Shown in pieces: positions 7,566-15,338 of a stretch of 23,305 nucleotides of DNA. Every line of letters starts with the position of its first letter. Position 1 is the first letter of the stretch. The DNA is taken from positions 1-23,305 of the forward strand of contig LOES01000101.1 of assembly GCA_001515955.1 (NCBI GenBank). Direction: 5' to 3'. The position numbers and the translations under genes were made by a program. The notes under the pieces are model-generated. The model was not told the DNA's origin. It searched no databases and saw only the letters and a program-made list of their open reading frames with translations. This DNA comes from Clostridia bacterium BRH_c25. Its GTDB lineage: Bacteria; Bacillota_A; Clostridia; Lutisporales; Lutisporaceae.

Positions 7566-9617
7566 ATGATAAAAACCATGGAAAACAACATGCTTTCAAT
7601 ATCCTTTGATACAGACACCCTTTCAGTCACTTCACTAAGAAACAAAATATCCGGTGACGAGTATATAAAATCTGAAAATACTGCTGAGATATTTTCTCTT
7701 ACCTGTCTGGACAGCGGTAATAACCTGGTCAGGCTGGTTCCTGAAAATGTCCTGGGGCTTGAGCTTCACCGGAAGGGGCATATGCAGTACATGAAAATAG
7801 GCTTCGAAGTAAACGGTATAAGTGCAGATGCTGTATTATCGCTGGAGGATGCAGATGATAGAATAAAGTGGGGAATAGATATCAGTAACAATAGTGAGGT
7901 TGAAATAGTAGAAGTCCTGTATCCCAGGCTCAGGGGGATAAGTCTTGGCAAGACCCACGAAGATGATGTTATTGTTTATCCTCATCATGGAGGAGAAAGA
8001 ACGCAAAACCCGGTGGAAGAATATTTACAGCCCTGTTTTACTGAGCTGTGGAGAGCCGGTACAAAAAAGGACGGAGAGGTTTATTACAGGGAGATTAACT
8101 ACTGCGGCCTTGCTTCAATGATGTGGATGTATTACTTTGACAGGGAAAACGGATTCTACATAAGCTCATATGATGATGATTTTTACCTGACAGGGCTCAG
8201 AGTGGAGACAATGGGACCGGGAAAGAGCCCATGGATGGGTTTCGCCATTAGAAAGTATCACAGGATCAAACAAAATGACAGTTGGAATTCAAAGCCCTAT
8301 ATAGTATCGGTAAACTGTAAGGATTGGCATTGGGGAGCGAAGGAATATAGAAACTGGATCGATCAACATATAAAAATGCCTGAGAACCCCAAATATATGG
8401 ATAATGAATATACGCTGATGAACATGTACAAATTCAGGCGGGAAGGCCAGATATACTACAGATTTGAAGACATACCCGAACTCTTTGATAAAGCGAAAAG
8501 CTATGGGATAAACCACTTTTTCATGGCAGGCTGGAACAGGCAGGGGTTTGACCAGAACTATCCGGAATACTATCCTGATCTGGAGCTGGGTACATCCATG
8601 GATTTGTACAGGGGAGTGGAGTATATAAACAGCAAGGGCGGGGTGCCTACTTTTTATATAAATGCCAGAATCTTTGACATAAATTCGGATTATTTTGATA
8701 CTCTGGGGAAGCGCCTGGCAATCAAGCTCAACGACGGAAATATGATAAATGAACAGTATGGTGAATATAAATTTACCGTTTCCTGTCCCGGCAATAAGGA
8801 ATGGCAGAAGATGATAATAGATACAGCCTGCTGGATGGCAAAAAGCTATAACGCAAAAGGAATGTACCTTGATCAGCTGGGCTCTGCGGAACCCTATCCT
8901 TGCTATGACAGCAGCCATTCCCATGAAGATATAGGCCTTTTCAACAAAGGATACCTTAATGTGCTTAAAACTTTGAAAGACAGGTTGTATGAACTGAATT
9001 CCGATACCTTCCTTATGATAGAAAACTGCGGGGACATATACGGAAGCTATGTGTGGGGGAGCCTGACCTGGAACGGCGAAATACGCGATGAATACTTCAA
9101 TCTTTTTAAGTACACCTTCCCCGAGTATGTGCAGGTAAATATGATAAATCCCAAGATTACTGACGATGTGGAATTCAGAAAGGCTAAATATTATAAGGAT
9201 GTTGAAAGGGCGCTGACACTGGGGTCTGTATTGTGGGCAAATCCCGTCGTAAAGTTTCATGAGGGAGATGAAGAGCTTCTGGAATACCTGAAGAAGGCCA
9301 TAGAATTCAGGAAGCAGATCAATCCATACGTGACCGGCTGCCGTTTCATGGATGAAGAGGGTATAGCATTTATTTCCGGCGGGATAAAGGTTACCGGATG
9401 GAAAGGCAATAGCGGTGAAGAGCTTTATATCATCGGCAACAATGAGGGTAAAGGCGGGTATTTTGAGCTGCAGTACAGTGCAGCAGAGCTAAGGCTGTAC
9501 TCAATAGAAAAGGGCTTTTTAGAGCCTGTATGGGAAAAGACCGGAAGTGGTATACGGATAATTGCACCGGAGTGCAGGGTTTCTTTTGCAATTGTTACGC
9601 CAAAGGAGGACATATGA
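7566..9617 (+). CDS. Cytoplasmic glycoside-hydrolase-like protein (DUF6259-like)
   Basis: 683 aa, ATG at 7566 with GGAGG eight bases before it. No signal peptide or membrane segment is seen, so it should act inside the cell. The N-terminal third looks like a beta-sandwich (short beta-rich stretches, SISFDTDTLSVTSLRNKISG). The middle looks like a TIM barrel: FFMAGWNRQGFDQNYPEYYPD, FYINARIFDINSDYF, GMYLDQLG (Asp436), FLMIENCGDIYGSYVWG (Glu486, Asp490). A C-terminal beta domain follows (ISGGIKVTGWKGNSGEELYIIGNNEGKGG). Asp436 and Glu486/Asp490 at strand ends are candidate catalytic acids, by analogy only. The architecture recalls DUF6259 proteins, which are related to glycoside hydrolases of unknown activity. 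It probably degrades the imported glycan or its phosphorylated form. Confidence 0.7.
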   Translation: MIKTMENNMLSISFDTDTLSVTSLRNKISGDEYIKSENTAEIFSLTCLDSGNNLVRLVPENVLGLELHRKGHMQYMKIGFEVNGISADAVLSLEDADDRIKWGIDISNNSEVEIVEVLYPRLRGISLGKTHEDDVIVYPHHGGERTQNPVEEYLQPCFTELWRAGTKKDGEVYYREINYCGLASMMWMYYFDRENGFYISSYDDDFYLTGLRVETMGPGKSPWMGFAIRKYHRIKQNDSWNSKPYIVSVNCKDWHWGAKEYRNWIDQHIKMPENPKYMDNEYTLMNMYKFRREGQIYYRFEDIPELFDKAKSYGINHFFMAGWNRQGFDQNYPEYYPDLELGTSMDLYRGVEYINSKGGVPTFYINARIFDINSDYFDTLGKRLAIKLNDGNMINEQYGEYKFTVSCPGNKEWQKMIIDTACWMAKSYNAKGMYLDQLGSAEPYPCYDSSHSHEDIGLFNKGYLNVLKTLKDRLYELNSDTFLMIENCGDIYGSYVWGSLTWNGEIRDEYFNLFKYTFPEYVQVNMINPKITDDVEFRKAKYYKDVERALTLGSVLWANPVVKFHEGDEELLEYLKKAIEFRKQINPYVTGCRFMDEEGIAFISGGIKVTGWKGNSGEELYIIGNNEGKGGYFELQYSAAELRLYSIEKGFLEPVWEKTGSGIRIIAPECRVSFAIVTPKEDI

Positions 9618-10348
9618 AGCTTACGGTGCTTGGAAATTACGGGACCTTTCCCGGCGCAGGGGGAGCCTGTTCGGGGTACCTGCTGCAGCAGGGGAATGTA
9701 AATATATTGATCGACTGTGGAAACGGCGTTATGAGCAGACTGCAGAAATACTGCAGAATTGAAGACCTGGATGCAATAGTACTGTCGCATTTGCACAGAG
9801 ACCACACCTCGGATATGCATGTATTGAAATATGCCGTGGAAACAAAACGAGCCTACGGCACGATGAATAGGGCTATTGAAGTATATGCACCCGGAACACC
9901 AAGAGCTGAATATAAAAGCCTGACATATAAAAATGCTTTTAAACTGTCAACGGTTTCTGGTGGTATGGAGGTCATTATCAAGAATTTGAAATTTAGATTC
10001 TTCAAAATGAAGCACACTGTGGAAAGCTACGGAATGAGAATAGAAAGCGGAGGGAAGGTACTGTCCTATACAGGAGACACAATGCCCAACAAGAATATAG
10101 TTCCAATGGCTCAGAATTCCGATCTGTTTATTTGTGAAGCTTCTTCCCTGGAATACATGAAAGATTTTTCAAAGGTGCCTCACCTTACTGCAAGAGAAGC
10201 GGCGGAAGCAGCAAAAAAGGCAGATGTAAAAAAGCTGCTTTTAACGCATTTCTGGTTTGAGGAGGATAGCAGAAAGTATCTTGAGGAAGCTGCATCGATA
10301 TTTCCCGATGCAGTTCTTTCTGAAGAGTTCCGGTGCTATGAAATATAA
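9614..10348 (+). CDS. Metallo-beta-lactamase-fold hydrolase (RNase Z/ElaC-like)
   Basis: 244 aa from the ATG at 9614, whose last bases overlap the previous TGA (ATGA); AGGAGG at 9604-9609 supports this, and a longer frame from 9530 would only run back into the previous gene. The metal-binding residues of the fold are present: SHLHRDH (His59, His61, Asp63, His64), His134, Asp155 in SYTGDT, and His212 in LLLTHFWF. The absence of a long exosite arm makes tRNase Z activity uncertain; small members of this group hydrolyse phosphodiesters, cyclic nucleotides or lactones. Tight coupling to the glycan genes points to a metabolite role, perhaps a sugar lactone or phosphodiester. The substrate is unknown. 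Confidence 0.85.
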   Translation: MKLTVLGNYGTFPGAGGACSGYLLQQGNVNILIDCGNGVMSRLQKYCRIEDLDAIVLSHLHRDHTSDMHVLKYAVETKRAYGTMNRAIEVYAPGTPRAEYKSLTYKNAFKLSTVSGGMEVIIKNLKFRFFKMKHTVESYGMRIESGGKVLSYTGDTMPNKNIVPMAQNSDLFICEASSLEYMKDFSKVPHLTAREAAEAAKKADVKKLLLTHFWFEEDSRKYLEEAASIFPDAVLSEEFRCYEI

Positions 10349-10385
10349 AGGCTTTGACACCGACAGCATCAAAGCCTTTATATTT
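10341..10385. terminator. Bidirectional terminator between convergent genes
   Basis: Arms 10341-10357 and 10369-10385 are perfect 17-bp complements around an 11-nt loop, with an A-run on one side and a T-run on the other (TTTATATTTAT). The left arm contains the stop codon of the MBL gene. It can stop transcription from the left on + and from the AGCS gene (ending at 10402) on -. Confidence 0.85.
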
Positions 10386-10401
10386 ATACGAAAACATTTA
10401 T

Positions 10402-11793
10402 TCAAGTGTTCAGATCAGCATTTTTTTTTGCAATATCCCGCAAGTAGAATTCTTCAGTAGTGAAAAATTCCTTTGTCTTTAAAGCAACAACACCGGATAA
10501 TCCTAGTAGTCCGATCATATTAGGGATAACTGATAAGCCAAACAGGAAATCCAGGAATATCCACAGGAATTTCATGCCGCCGACTGCACCGACAAAGCAT
10601 GCTGCAAGGTATACATATCTCATGAATAGTGAAAACTTATACCCGAACAGGTATTCAGCAAGCTTTTCCCCATAGAACAGGATTACATATATGGTGGAGA
10701 CAACAAATAGCATTACAGAAAAACTAACGATAAATCCTCCGACAGGGCCGTAGAAATTTGCAAATGCAACTGTTGTCATGGAGGATGCTTCCAATCCCTG
10801 CTGCTGCCATATACCGGTGGTTAATATAACAAATGCCGTCATTGAGCAGATGACAACTGTATCCATAAATACACTGAACATACCCCATAAGCCCTGCCTG
10901 ACAGGATGATCCGTTTGTGCAGCTGAATGAGCAATTGGAGCACTTCCCATACCTGCTTCATTGGAATATGCACCTCTGGCAGTTCCCCATCTCAATGCCA
11001 TTGCTATTGTACTGCCGGTGAAGCCTCCTATGGCCGCATGTCCTGTAAATGCATCCTTAATAATCATAGTAAATACTGATGGAACGGCACCCAGATTGTT
11101 GAAAATAATTATGAGGCAGCCTAATATATAGAATCCAGACATAAAGGGCACAAACTTTTCTGAAACCTTACCTATTCTGGAAACGCCGCCGACAACAATC
11201 AAACCTACTAAAACCGTAATAATAATGCCTGAAACAGTCGGATTCATTCCCATTGTAACTGCTGAACCGGCGGCAGAATTGGCCTGGACCATAATACCTG
11301 ATACAATTGTGAGCATAAAAAGGAAAGAGTAAGTAGTTCCCAGCAGAGGAGACTTCAAACCATTCTTCAGGTAATACATCGGGCCGCCGACATATTCACC
11401 TTTTGCATTTTTTTCCCTATACATTATACCTAATACTACCTCGGCAAACTTTGTTGCCATGCCCACGAGGGCTGTCATCCACATCCAGAATACCGCACCG
11501 GGACCCCCGAAGAAAATTGCCACAGGCACACCTACAATATTTGATGCTCCTACAGTGGATGCAAGCTCTGCAGTAACCGCTTGAAAAGCGGTAATGGTGC
11601 CCTTGCCCTGATCAGCCTTCTTTTTAAACAATGAACCTACAGTCTGAGAAAACATGTATCCAAAATGACGTACCTGAATAAAGCCAATACGAAAAGAGAT
11701 AAATAACCCACCGCCAACCAGCAAAACCAGCATTGCCGGTCCCCATAACAAACCTGTAGCAGTATTGATAAAATCCACTATTGATTGTTGCAT
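10402..11793 (-). CDS. Sodium:amino-acid (alanine/glycine) symporter, AGCS family
   Basis: 463 aa with about ten or eleven membrane helices. Family motifs are all present: GPGAVFWMWMTALVGMATKFAE (98-119), YVGGPMYYLKNGL (134-146) and GAYSNEAGMGSAPIAHSAA (274-292), the most diagnostic AGCS stretch. Members take up alanine, glycine or related small amino acids with Na+. The start ATG (CAT at 11791-11793 on +) has AGAAGGAGAT upstream. It follows the RocB-like gene by 61 nt on the same strand, so the two are probably co-transcribed and the transporter may move an amino acid released by the peptidase. A run of nine A codes for part of the KKN near the C-terminus and could be a slippage point. Confidence 0.94.
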   Translation of the reverse strand: MQQSIVDFINTATGLLWGPAMLVLLVGGGLFISFRIGFIQVRHFGYMFSQTVGSLFKKKADQGKGTITAFQAVTAELASTVGASNIVGVPVAIFFGGPGAVFWMWMTALVGMATKFAEVVLGIMYREKNAKGEYVGGPMYYLKNGLKSPLLGTTYSFLFMLTIVSGIMVQANSAAGSAVTMGMNPTVSGIIITVLVGLIVVGGVSRIGKVSEKFVPFMSGFYILGCLIIIFNNLGAVPSVFTMIIKDAFTGHAAIGGFTGSTIAMALRWGTARGAYSNEAGMGSAPIAHSAAQTDHPVRQGLWGMFSVFMDTVVICSMTAFVILTTGIWQQQGLEASSMTTVAFANFYGPVGGFIVSFSVMLFVVSTIYVILFYGEKLAEYLFGYKFSLFMRYVYLAACFVGAVGGMKFLWIFLDFLFGLSVIPNMIGLLGLSGVVALKTKEFFTTEEFYLRDIAKKNADLNT

Positions 11794-11854
11794 ATTTACA
11801 TCTCCTTCTCATTTAATATTTTACCTAAAATAACCATGAATTTGAAAGCAAGCA

Positions 11855-13513
11855 TTAATCATTTGCCAATACATGATTAATGACACCTTTTATCAATTTT
11901 GGAGTCTGTCTTATCACATCCTTCTCCAAAACTCTTTCTGTAAATTTATGCAGGTCTTTTCCACAGGGGCCTATATTTATACTTGGAATGGCTGACCTTT
12001 TTATTGCTTCAAAGGGAATGTCATACATATTTCCCCAAAGAGGCATGTTGGATTTTATTTGCGGTATTATTTCTTCGCTCTCATTCAAGGAAGTATAGCT
12101 CATATCAGAAAGGCCCATAAAATAGTTCCTTCTGGTATAGACTTCATTGCATTCCTGTTCTGCAATGCGGGCTACGGCTTTGTCAACATCGGATATGCTA
12201 TTATCCGGGTTATTAATACTTTTAATTGACACATGGGGGTAATAGGGAGGAGAAAACGCTATGACTACCATTGGTGTTTTATCCGCAATATACTCCAATG
12301 TTTTACCGATTATAGCCAGATTGCTTTCCGGTATACTGATGATGTTATTCTTTATGTCCATTTTTAATCTATCAATAGTTAATTGATAATCTTCAAGAAA
12401 TTTATCTCCGGATTGGGCAATTGCCTCATCATATATCTGGGAAAAAGCTTTGACATTGGTTTTCCATGGCAGCTTGTGTCCGGTTTCATTTCTCTTGCAC
12501 AGATAATTGCTGTAGCTTCTATTCATGTGATATATGACTTTTTCAAAGGCTTGCTCGGAAATCTCCAGCAACTGGTCCAGTATTAGCTTTGGTGTCCGCT
12601 TAAGGGTTAATATACTGAAATATCCGCCTGCAGCTTCAGGGATAGAGGCATCATAGCATTTTTTTTCATCTCTGAAAAAGCTCCAGGAAGGAGGTGGTGA
12701 TACTTCGTCATCTACAACATCTGAAAAGTCTGAATTCAACTCTGTTGCACCTACAATCTGCGATAATAAGAGGACCGGGTTAAATCCCTGGAAAATATCA
12801 CCGATATGTGTTTTCTTACCCCTGACATACACAACAGGCATTAATTTTCCCACAGAGCCTGTGTAAAACACCCCTGCATTATTCTCAGTTTTCTGGTGCG
12901 GTTCTGAATTAATCAGAATAGTATATTCCAAATCAAATTCATTTTTAATTTTTTCCAGCAATTCTATACTGTTTCTCATTCCCAAGGATAAGGACTCTTC
13001 ATCCGGAACCGACACAAAAAGAATATTACCCTTAAGCTTTTGCTGCCTGGAAAATTGTTCAACAAGTGTCAGTTGAACGGCAATACCCGCCTTCATGTCC
13101 GCAGCACCTCTTGCAAATATCCATTCTCCGCTTTCTAGATCATTTTTCACCTCCTTTGCCAATTCAACGTTTTGGAGCTTTTCTTCCAATAGATCAGGCT
13201 GATAGGCATATTTTCTCAGAGTCTGATAATCATAAGAATCTACAGCATCATGATGGCTAAGAAGAATAACCGTTTTTTTACCTTCCCCCTTTACAAGGCC
13301 CCAGACGACGGAACGTTCCAATGAGTCATTCTTAAGAGGATAGCACCCCAAGTTGTTTTTATTGCTCTGAAAATAATCTAATTTTTGTAACCGGCCATAG
13401 AGATATTTTTCAATATCTTTCTCAAGCGGTGTTCCTGTGTCGCTTTGCACGGAAACCAAATCTATCAGGATGTTCTTGATTTTTTTTTCGGAATTGTCCA
13501 TTAAGACATTCAT
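11855..13513 (-). CDS. M20-family peptidase, RocB-like
   Basis: 552 aa from the ATG at 13513 on the minus strand; the GTG at 13525 lies inside the GGAGGTG ribosome site and cannot be the start. Zinc and catalytic motifs of M20 enzymes are visible: LLSHHDAVD (His87, Asp89), ARGAADMKAG (Asp139 as bridging ligand), PDEES (Glu172 catalytic, Glu173 metal), and GPCGKDLHKFTERV (His522). Length and the overall spacing, with the inserted loop of about 40 residues after the first motif, resemble RocB of Bacillus, an arginine-utilisation protein of unresolved biochemistry. No arginine genes lie nearby, so a peptide or amide hydrolase role is inferred. It is the first gene of the minus-strand pair. Confidence 0.88.
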   Translation of the reverse strand: MNVLMDNSEKKIKNILIDLVSVQSDTGTPLEKDIEKYLYGRLQKLDYFQSNKNNLGCYPLKNDSLERSVVWGLVKGEGKKTVILLSHHDAVDSYDYQTLRKYAYQPDLLEEKLQNVELAKEVKNDLESGEWIFARGAADMKAGIAVQLTLVEQFSRQQKLKGNILFVSVPDEESLSLGMRNSIELLEKIKNEFDLEYTILINSEPHQKTENNAGVFYTGSVGKLMPVVYVRGKKTHIGDIFQGFNPVLLLSQIVGATELNSDFSDVVDDEVSPPPSWSFFRDEKKCYDASIPEAAGGYFSILTLKRTPKLILDQLLEISEQAFEKVIYHMNRSYSNYLCKRNETGHKLPWKTNVKAFSQIYDEAIAQSGDKFLEDYQLTIDRLKMDIKNNIISIPESNLAIIGKTLEYIADKTPMVVIAFSPPYYPHVSIKSINNPDNSISDVDKAVARIAEQECNEVYTRRNYFMGLSDMSYTSLNESEEIIPQIKSNMPLWGNMYDIPFEAIKRSAIPSINIGPCGKDLHKFTERVLEKDVIRQTPKLIKGVINHVLAND

Positions 13514-13522
13514 TATGTGAAG

Positions 13523-13529
13523 CACCTCC
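13523..13529 (-). promoter_or_regulatory. Ribosome binding site of the RocB-like gene
   Basis: Read on the minus strand this is GGAGGTG, nine bases before the ATG at 13513. It decides the start, because a GTG within it would otherwise lengthen the frame. Confidence 0.65.
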
Positions 13530-13719
13530 GACTACGATATTTGAAATTTCTGAATATTCTTTTATTCATTATATTAAATAAATGTTATTGTACAGTTTGC
13601 AAATCGTATTATTTCCGTTTGTTTACAGTTTTTGATGAATATAAAAAGGATACAAATTATTCATGTAGAATATAGACAATATAAGTATAAAGCAGTAAAA
13701 TACAAGGCAATATGATTGA

Positions 13720-13725
13720 CGGGGG
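13720..13725 (+). promoter_or_regulatory. Ribosome binding site fixing TTG 13734
   Basis: CGGGGG lies 8 nt before TTG 13734. The longer frame starting at TTG 13716 would include this site as coding sequence. Confidence 0.55.
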
Positions 13726-13733
13726 TAATTTTT

Positions 13734-15338
13734 TTGAGCGCAGATTTGGTTCTCTATAATGGTGTGATTGTTAAAATGGATGAGAATAAGTCCGTACAGG
13801 AAGCTGTAGCAGTCAGAGCCGGTAAAATACTTGCTGTCTGCAGTAATCAGGATATAAAAGAATATATTTCGGACAACACAGAAATTATTGACCTGGATGG
13901 AAAAACAGTAGTACCCGGATTTATTGATTCCCATGTGCATCTTATGCCGACTTGTATAAATGAGCTGGCAATCAATTTCGAAGAGGCAAGATCCGTTGAT
14001 GATATACTGGATTTGATAAAGGAGAGGCGGGATAAATCATTGCCTCAGGAGGTGATACCGGGTATAAGACTGGATGAGTTTCAGCTGGATAATAGAATAC
14101 TTCCAACAAAAAATGACATTGATAAAGTTGCACCGAATCAGCCGGTTTTTATAAGCAGCATAGAATTTCATACTGTAACAGTCAATTCCTATGCTTTGCA
14201 TAAAATCAACCTTCCCTTTACTGTTAACAGTATTGAGAAAGATTCCAAGGGCTTTTCCACAGGAAGAATATATCATCATGCAAGCACTATCGCAAGAAAA
14301 AAAATGTATGAAATGATATCTGATGAAACACAGTCCCAGGGACTTCAGATTACTATGAAAAAAGTGATTCGCAAGGGTGTTACTTCTTTGGTCGCAATGG
14401 AAGGGGGGACCTTGTTTCATGACAGGCATGCGGAATTCCTCCTTGGGGAAAAATCAAAATTGCCGATTGATATAATCGTTTTCTACCAAACGACGGATAT
14501 CAACAAGGTCCTGGCATATAACCTTCCAAGATTCGGCGGTGATATTTTCCTGGATGGTTCCTTCCGTTCAAGAAATGCGGCACTGTATGAGCCATACAGC
14601 GATTCTCCCGGGAATACCGGTACAATGTATTTTACACAGGAGGAAATCGAGGCATTTGTACTGGAGGCCCATGAAAGAGATTTGCAGATAGCTATTCATG
14701 CAGTTGGTGGGAGAGCTATAAACCGACTTTTAGATGCCTATGAAAATGCGCTGATAAAAAATCCAAGGAATGATCACAGACACAGAATAGAACACTTTGA
14801 GCTGCCTACCGCAAGTCAGATTGAGCGGGCTAAAAGACTTGGCATAGTATTATCCATGCAGCCTACCTATGAGTACTTCTTCAGAGAGCCTGAGGGGATG
14901 TATGAGGTCAGACTTGGCAAGGAAAGAGCGCTGCAAACAAATCCCTTCAGAAAAATACTGGATTCGGGTATAGTTGTTGCCGGAGGGTCGGATAGTGATG
15001 TTATGCCTATTGACCCCATTCTGGGTATCCATGCTGCTGTAAACCATCCTAACGCAGCGTCCAGAGCAACGCCCTTTGAAGCACTTAAAATGTATACAGT
15101 GAATGCAGCAATAGGTGTTTTTGAAGAGAATAGTAAAGGCACCATAGAGAAAAATAAACTGGCTGACATGGTCGTATTGGATAATAACCCGCTGCAGGTC
15201 AGAACAGATTCCATAAAGGATATTAAGGTTGTATATACAATCAAGAATGGCCGGATATTGTATGATGCACATATATATAAATCGCACAAAGAAGAATGTA
15301 AAGGATTTAGTGCGAAACATATTGGAGAGAGCTTATGA
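13734..15338 (+). CDS. Amidohydrolase, YtcJ-like (Amidohydrolase 3 family)
   Basis: 534 aa from a TTG chosen by its ribosome binding site. The metal-dependent amidohydrolase fold is clear: GFIDSHVHL (His67, His69), IAIHAVGGRAI (His322), HRIEHFELP (His354) and VAGGSDSDV (Asp420). The beta-sandwich halves at the N- and C-terminus (LVLYNGVIVKMDENKS, KGTIEKNKLADMVVLDNNPL) are typical. These enzymes open amide or related C-N bonds; the substrate is not predictable. The next gene starts within its stop codon. The C-terminal tail, residues about 522-529 (CKGFSAKH), is encoded by a 24-mer that recurs at 16839-16862 (see findings). Confidence 0.92.
   Translation: MSADLVLYNGVIVKMDENKSVQEAVAVRAGKILAVCSNQDIKEYISDNTEIIDLDGKTVVPGFIDSHVHLMPTCINELAINFEEARSVDDILDLIKERRDKSLPQEVIPGIRLDEFQLDNRILPTKNDIDKVAPNQPVFISSIEFHTVTVNSYALHKINLPFTVNSIEKDSKGFSTGRIYHHASTIARKKMYEMISDETQSQGLQITMKKVIRKGVTSLVAMEGGTLFHDRHAEFLLGEKSKLPIDIIVFYQTTDINKVLAYNLPRFGGDIFLDGSFRSRNAALYEPYSDSPGNTGTMYFTQEEIEAFVLEAHERDLQIAIHAVGGRAINRLLDAYENALIKNPRNDHRHRIEHFELPTASQIERAKRLGIVLSMQPTYEYFFREPEGMYEVRLGKERALQTNPFRKILDSGIVVAGGSDSDVMPIDPILGIHAAVNHPNAASRATPFEALKMYTVNAAIGVFEENSKGTIEKNKLADMVVLDNNPLQVRTDSIKDIKVVYTIKNGRILYDAHIYKSHKEECKGFSAKHIGESL
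15297..15320 (+). repeat. 24-mer repeat, copy 1 (inside the amidohydrolase end)
   Basis: Matches 16839-16862 in 22 of 24 bases, including an uninterrupted 17-base core TGTAAAGGATTTAGTGC. The two differences are transitions, both at third codon positions of the amidohydrolase frame. It ends 14 nt before the start of the SARP-like gene. Confidence 0.7.

Larger units (their letters stand above)
13514..13733. other. Divergent intergenic region between the two amino-acid units
   Basis: This 220-base AT-rich region drives the RocB/AGCS pair leftward and the amidohydrolase/SARP pair rightward. On the minus strand a TATAAT lies at 13568-13573 with TGTACA at 13589-13594 only 15 bp away, which is a poor spacing. 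On the plus strand several AT-rich -10-like words (TATAAG, TATAAA near 13680-13690) occur without a convincing -35. No gene is supported here. Confidence 0.5.

Noticed and set aside
8289..9260. A 323-codon open frame on the minus strand inside the DUF6259-like gene
   Set aside because: It lies wholly inside a coherent + strand gene, has no recognisable domain, and its composition is that expected of an antisense frame.
10257..10460. A 67-codon frame crossing the MBL gene end and the terminator hairpin
   Set aside because: It reads through both arms of the 17-bp terminator and has no ribosome site; its repeated GFD-KAF pattern comes only from the inverted repeat.
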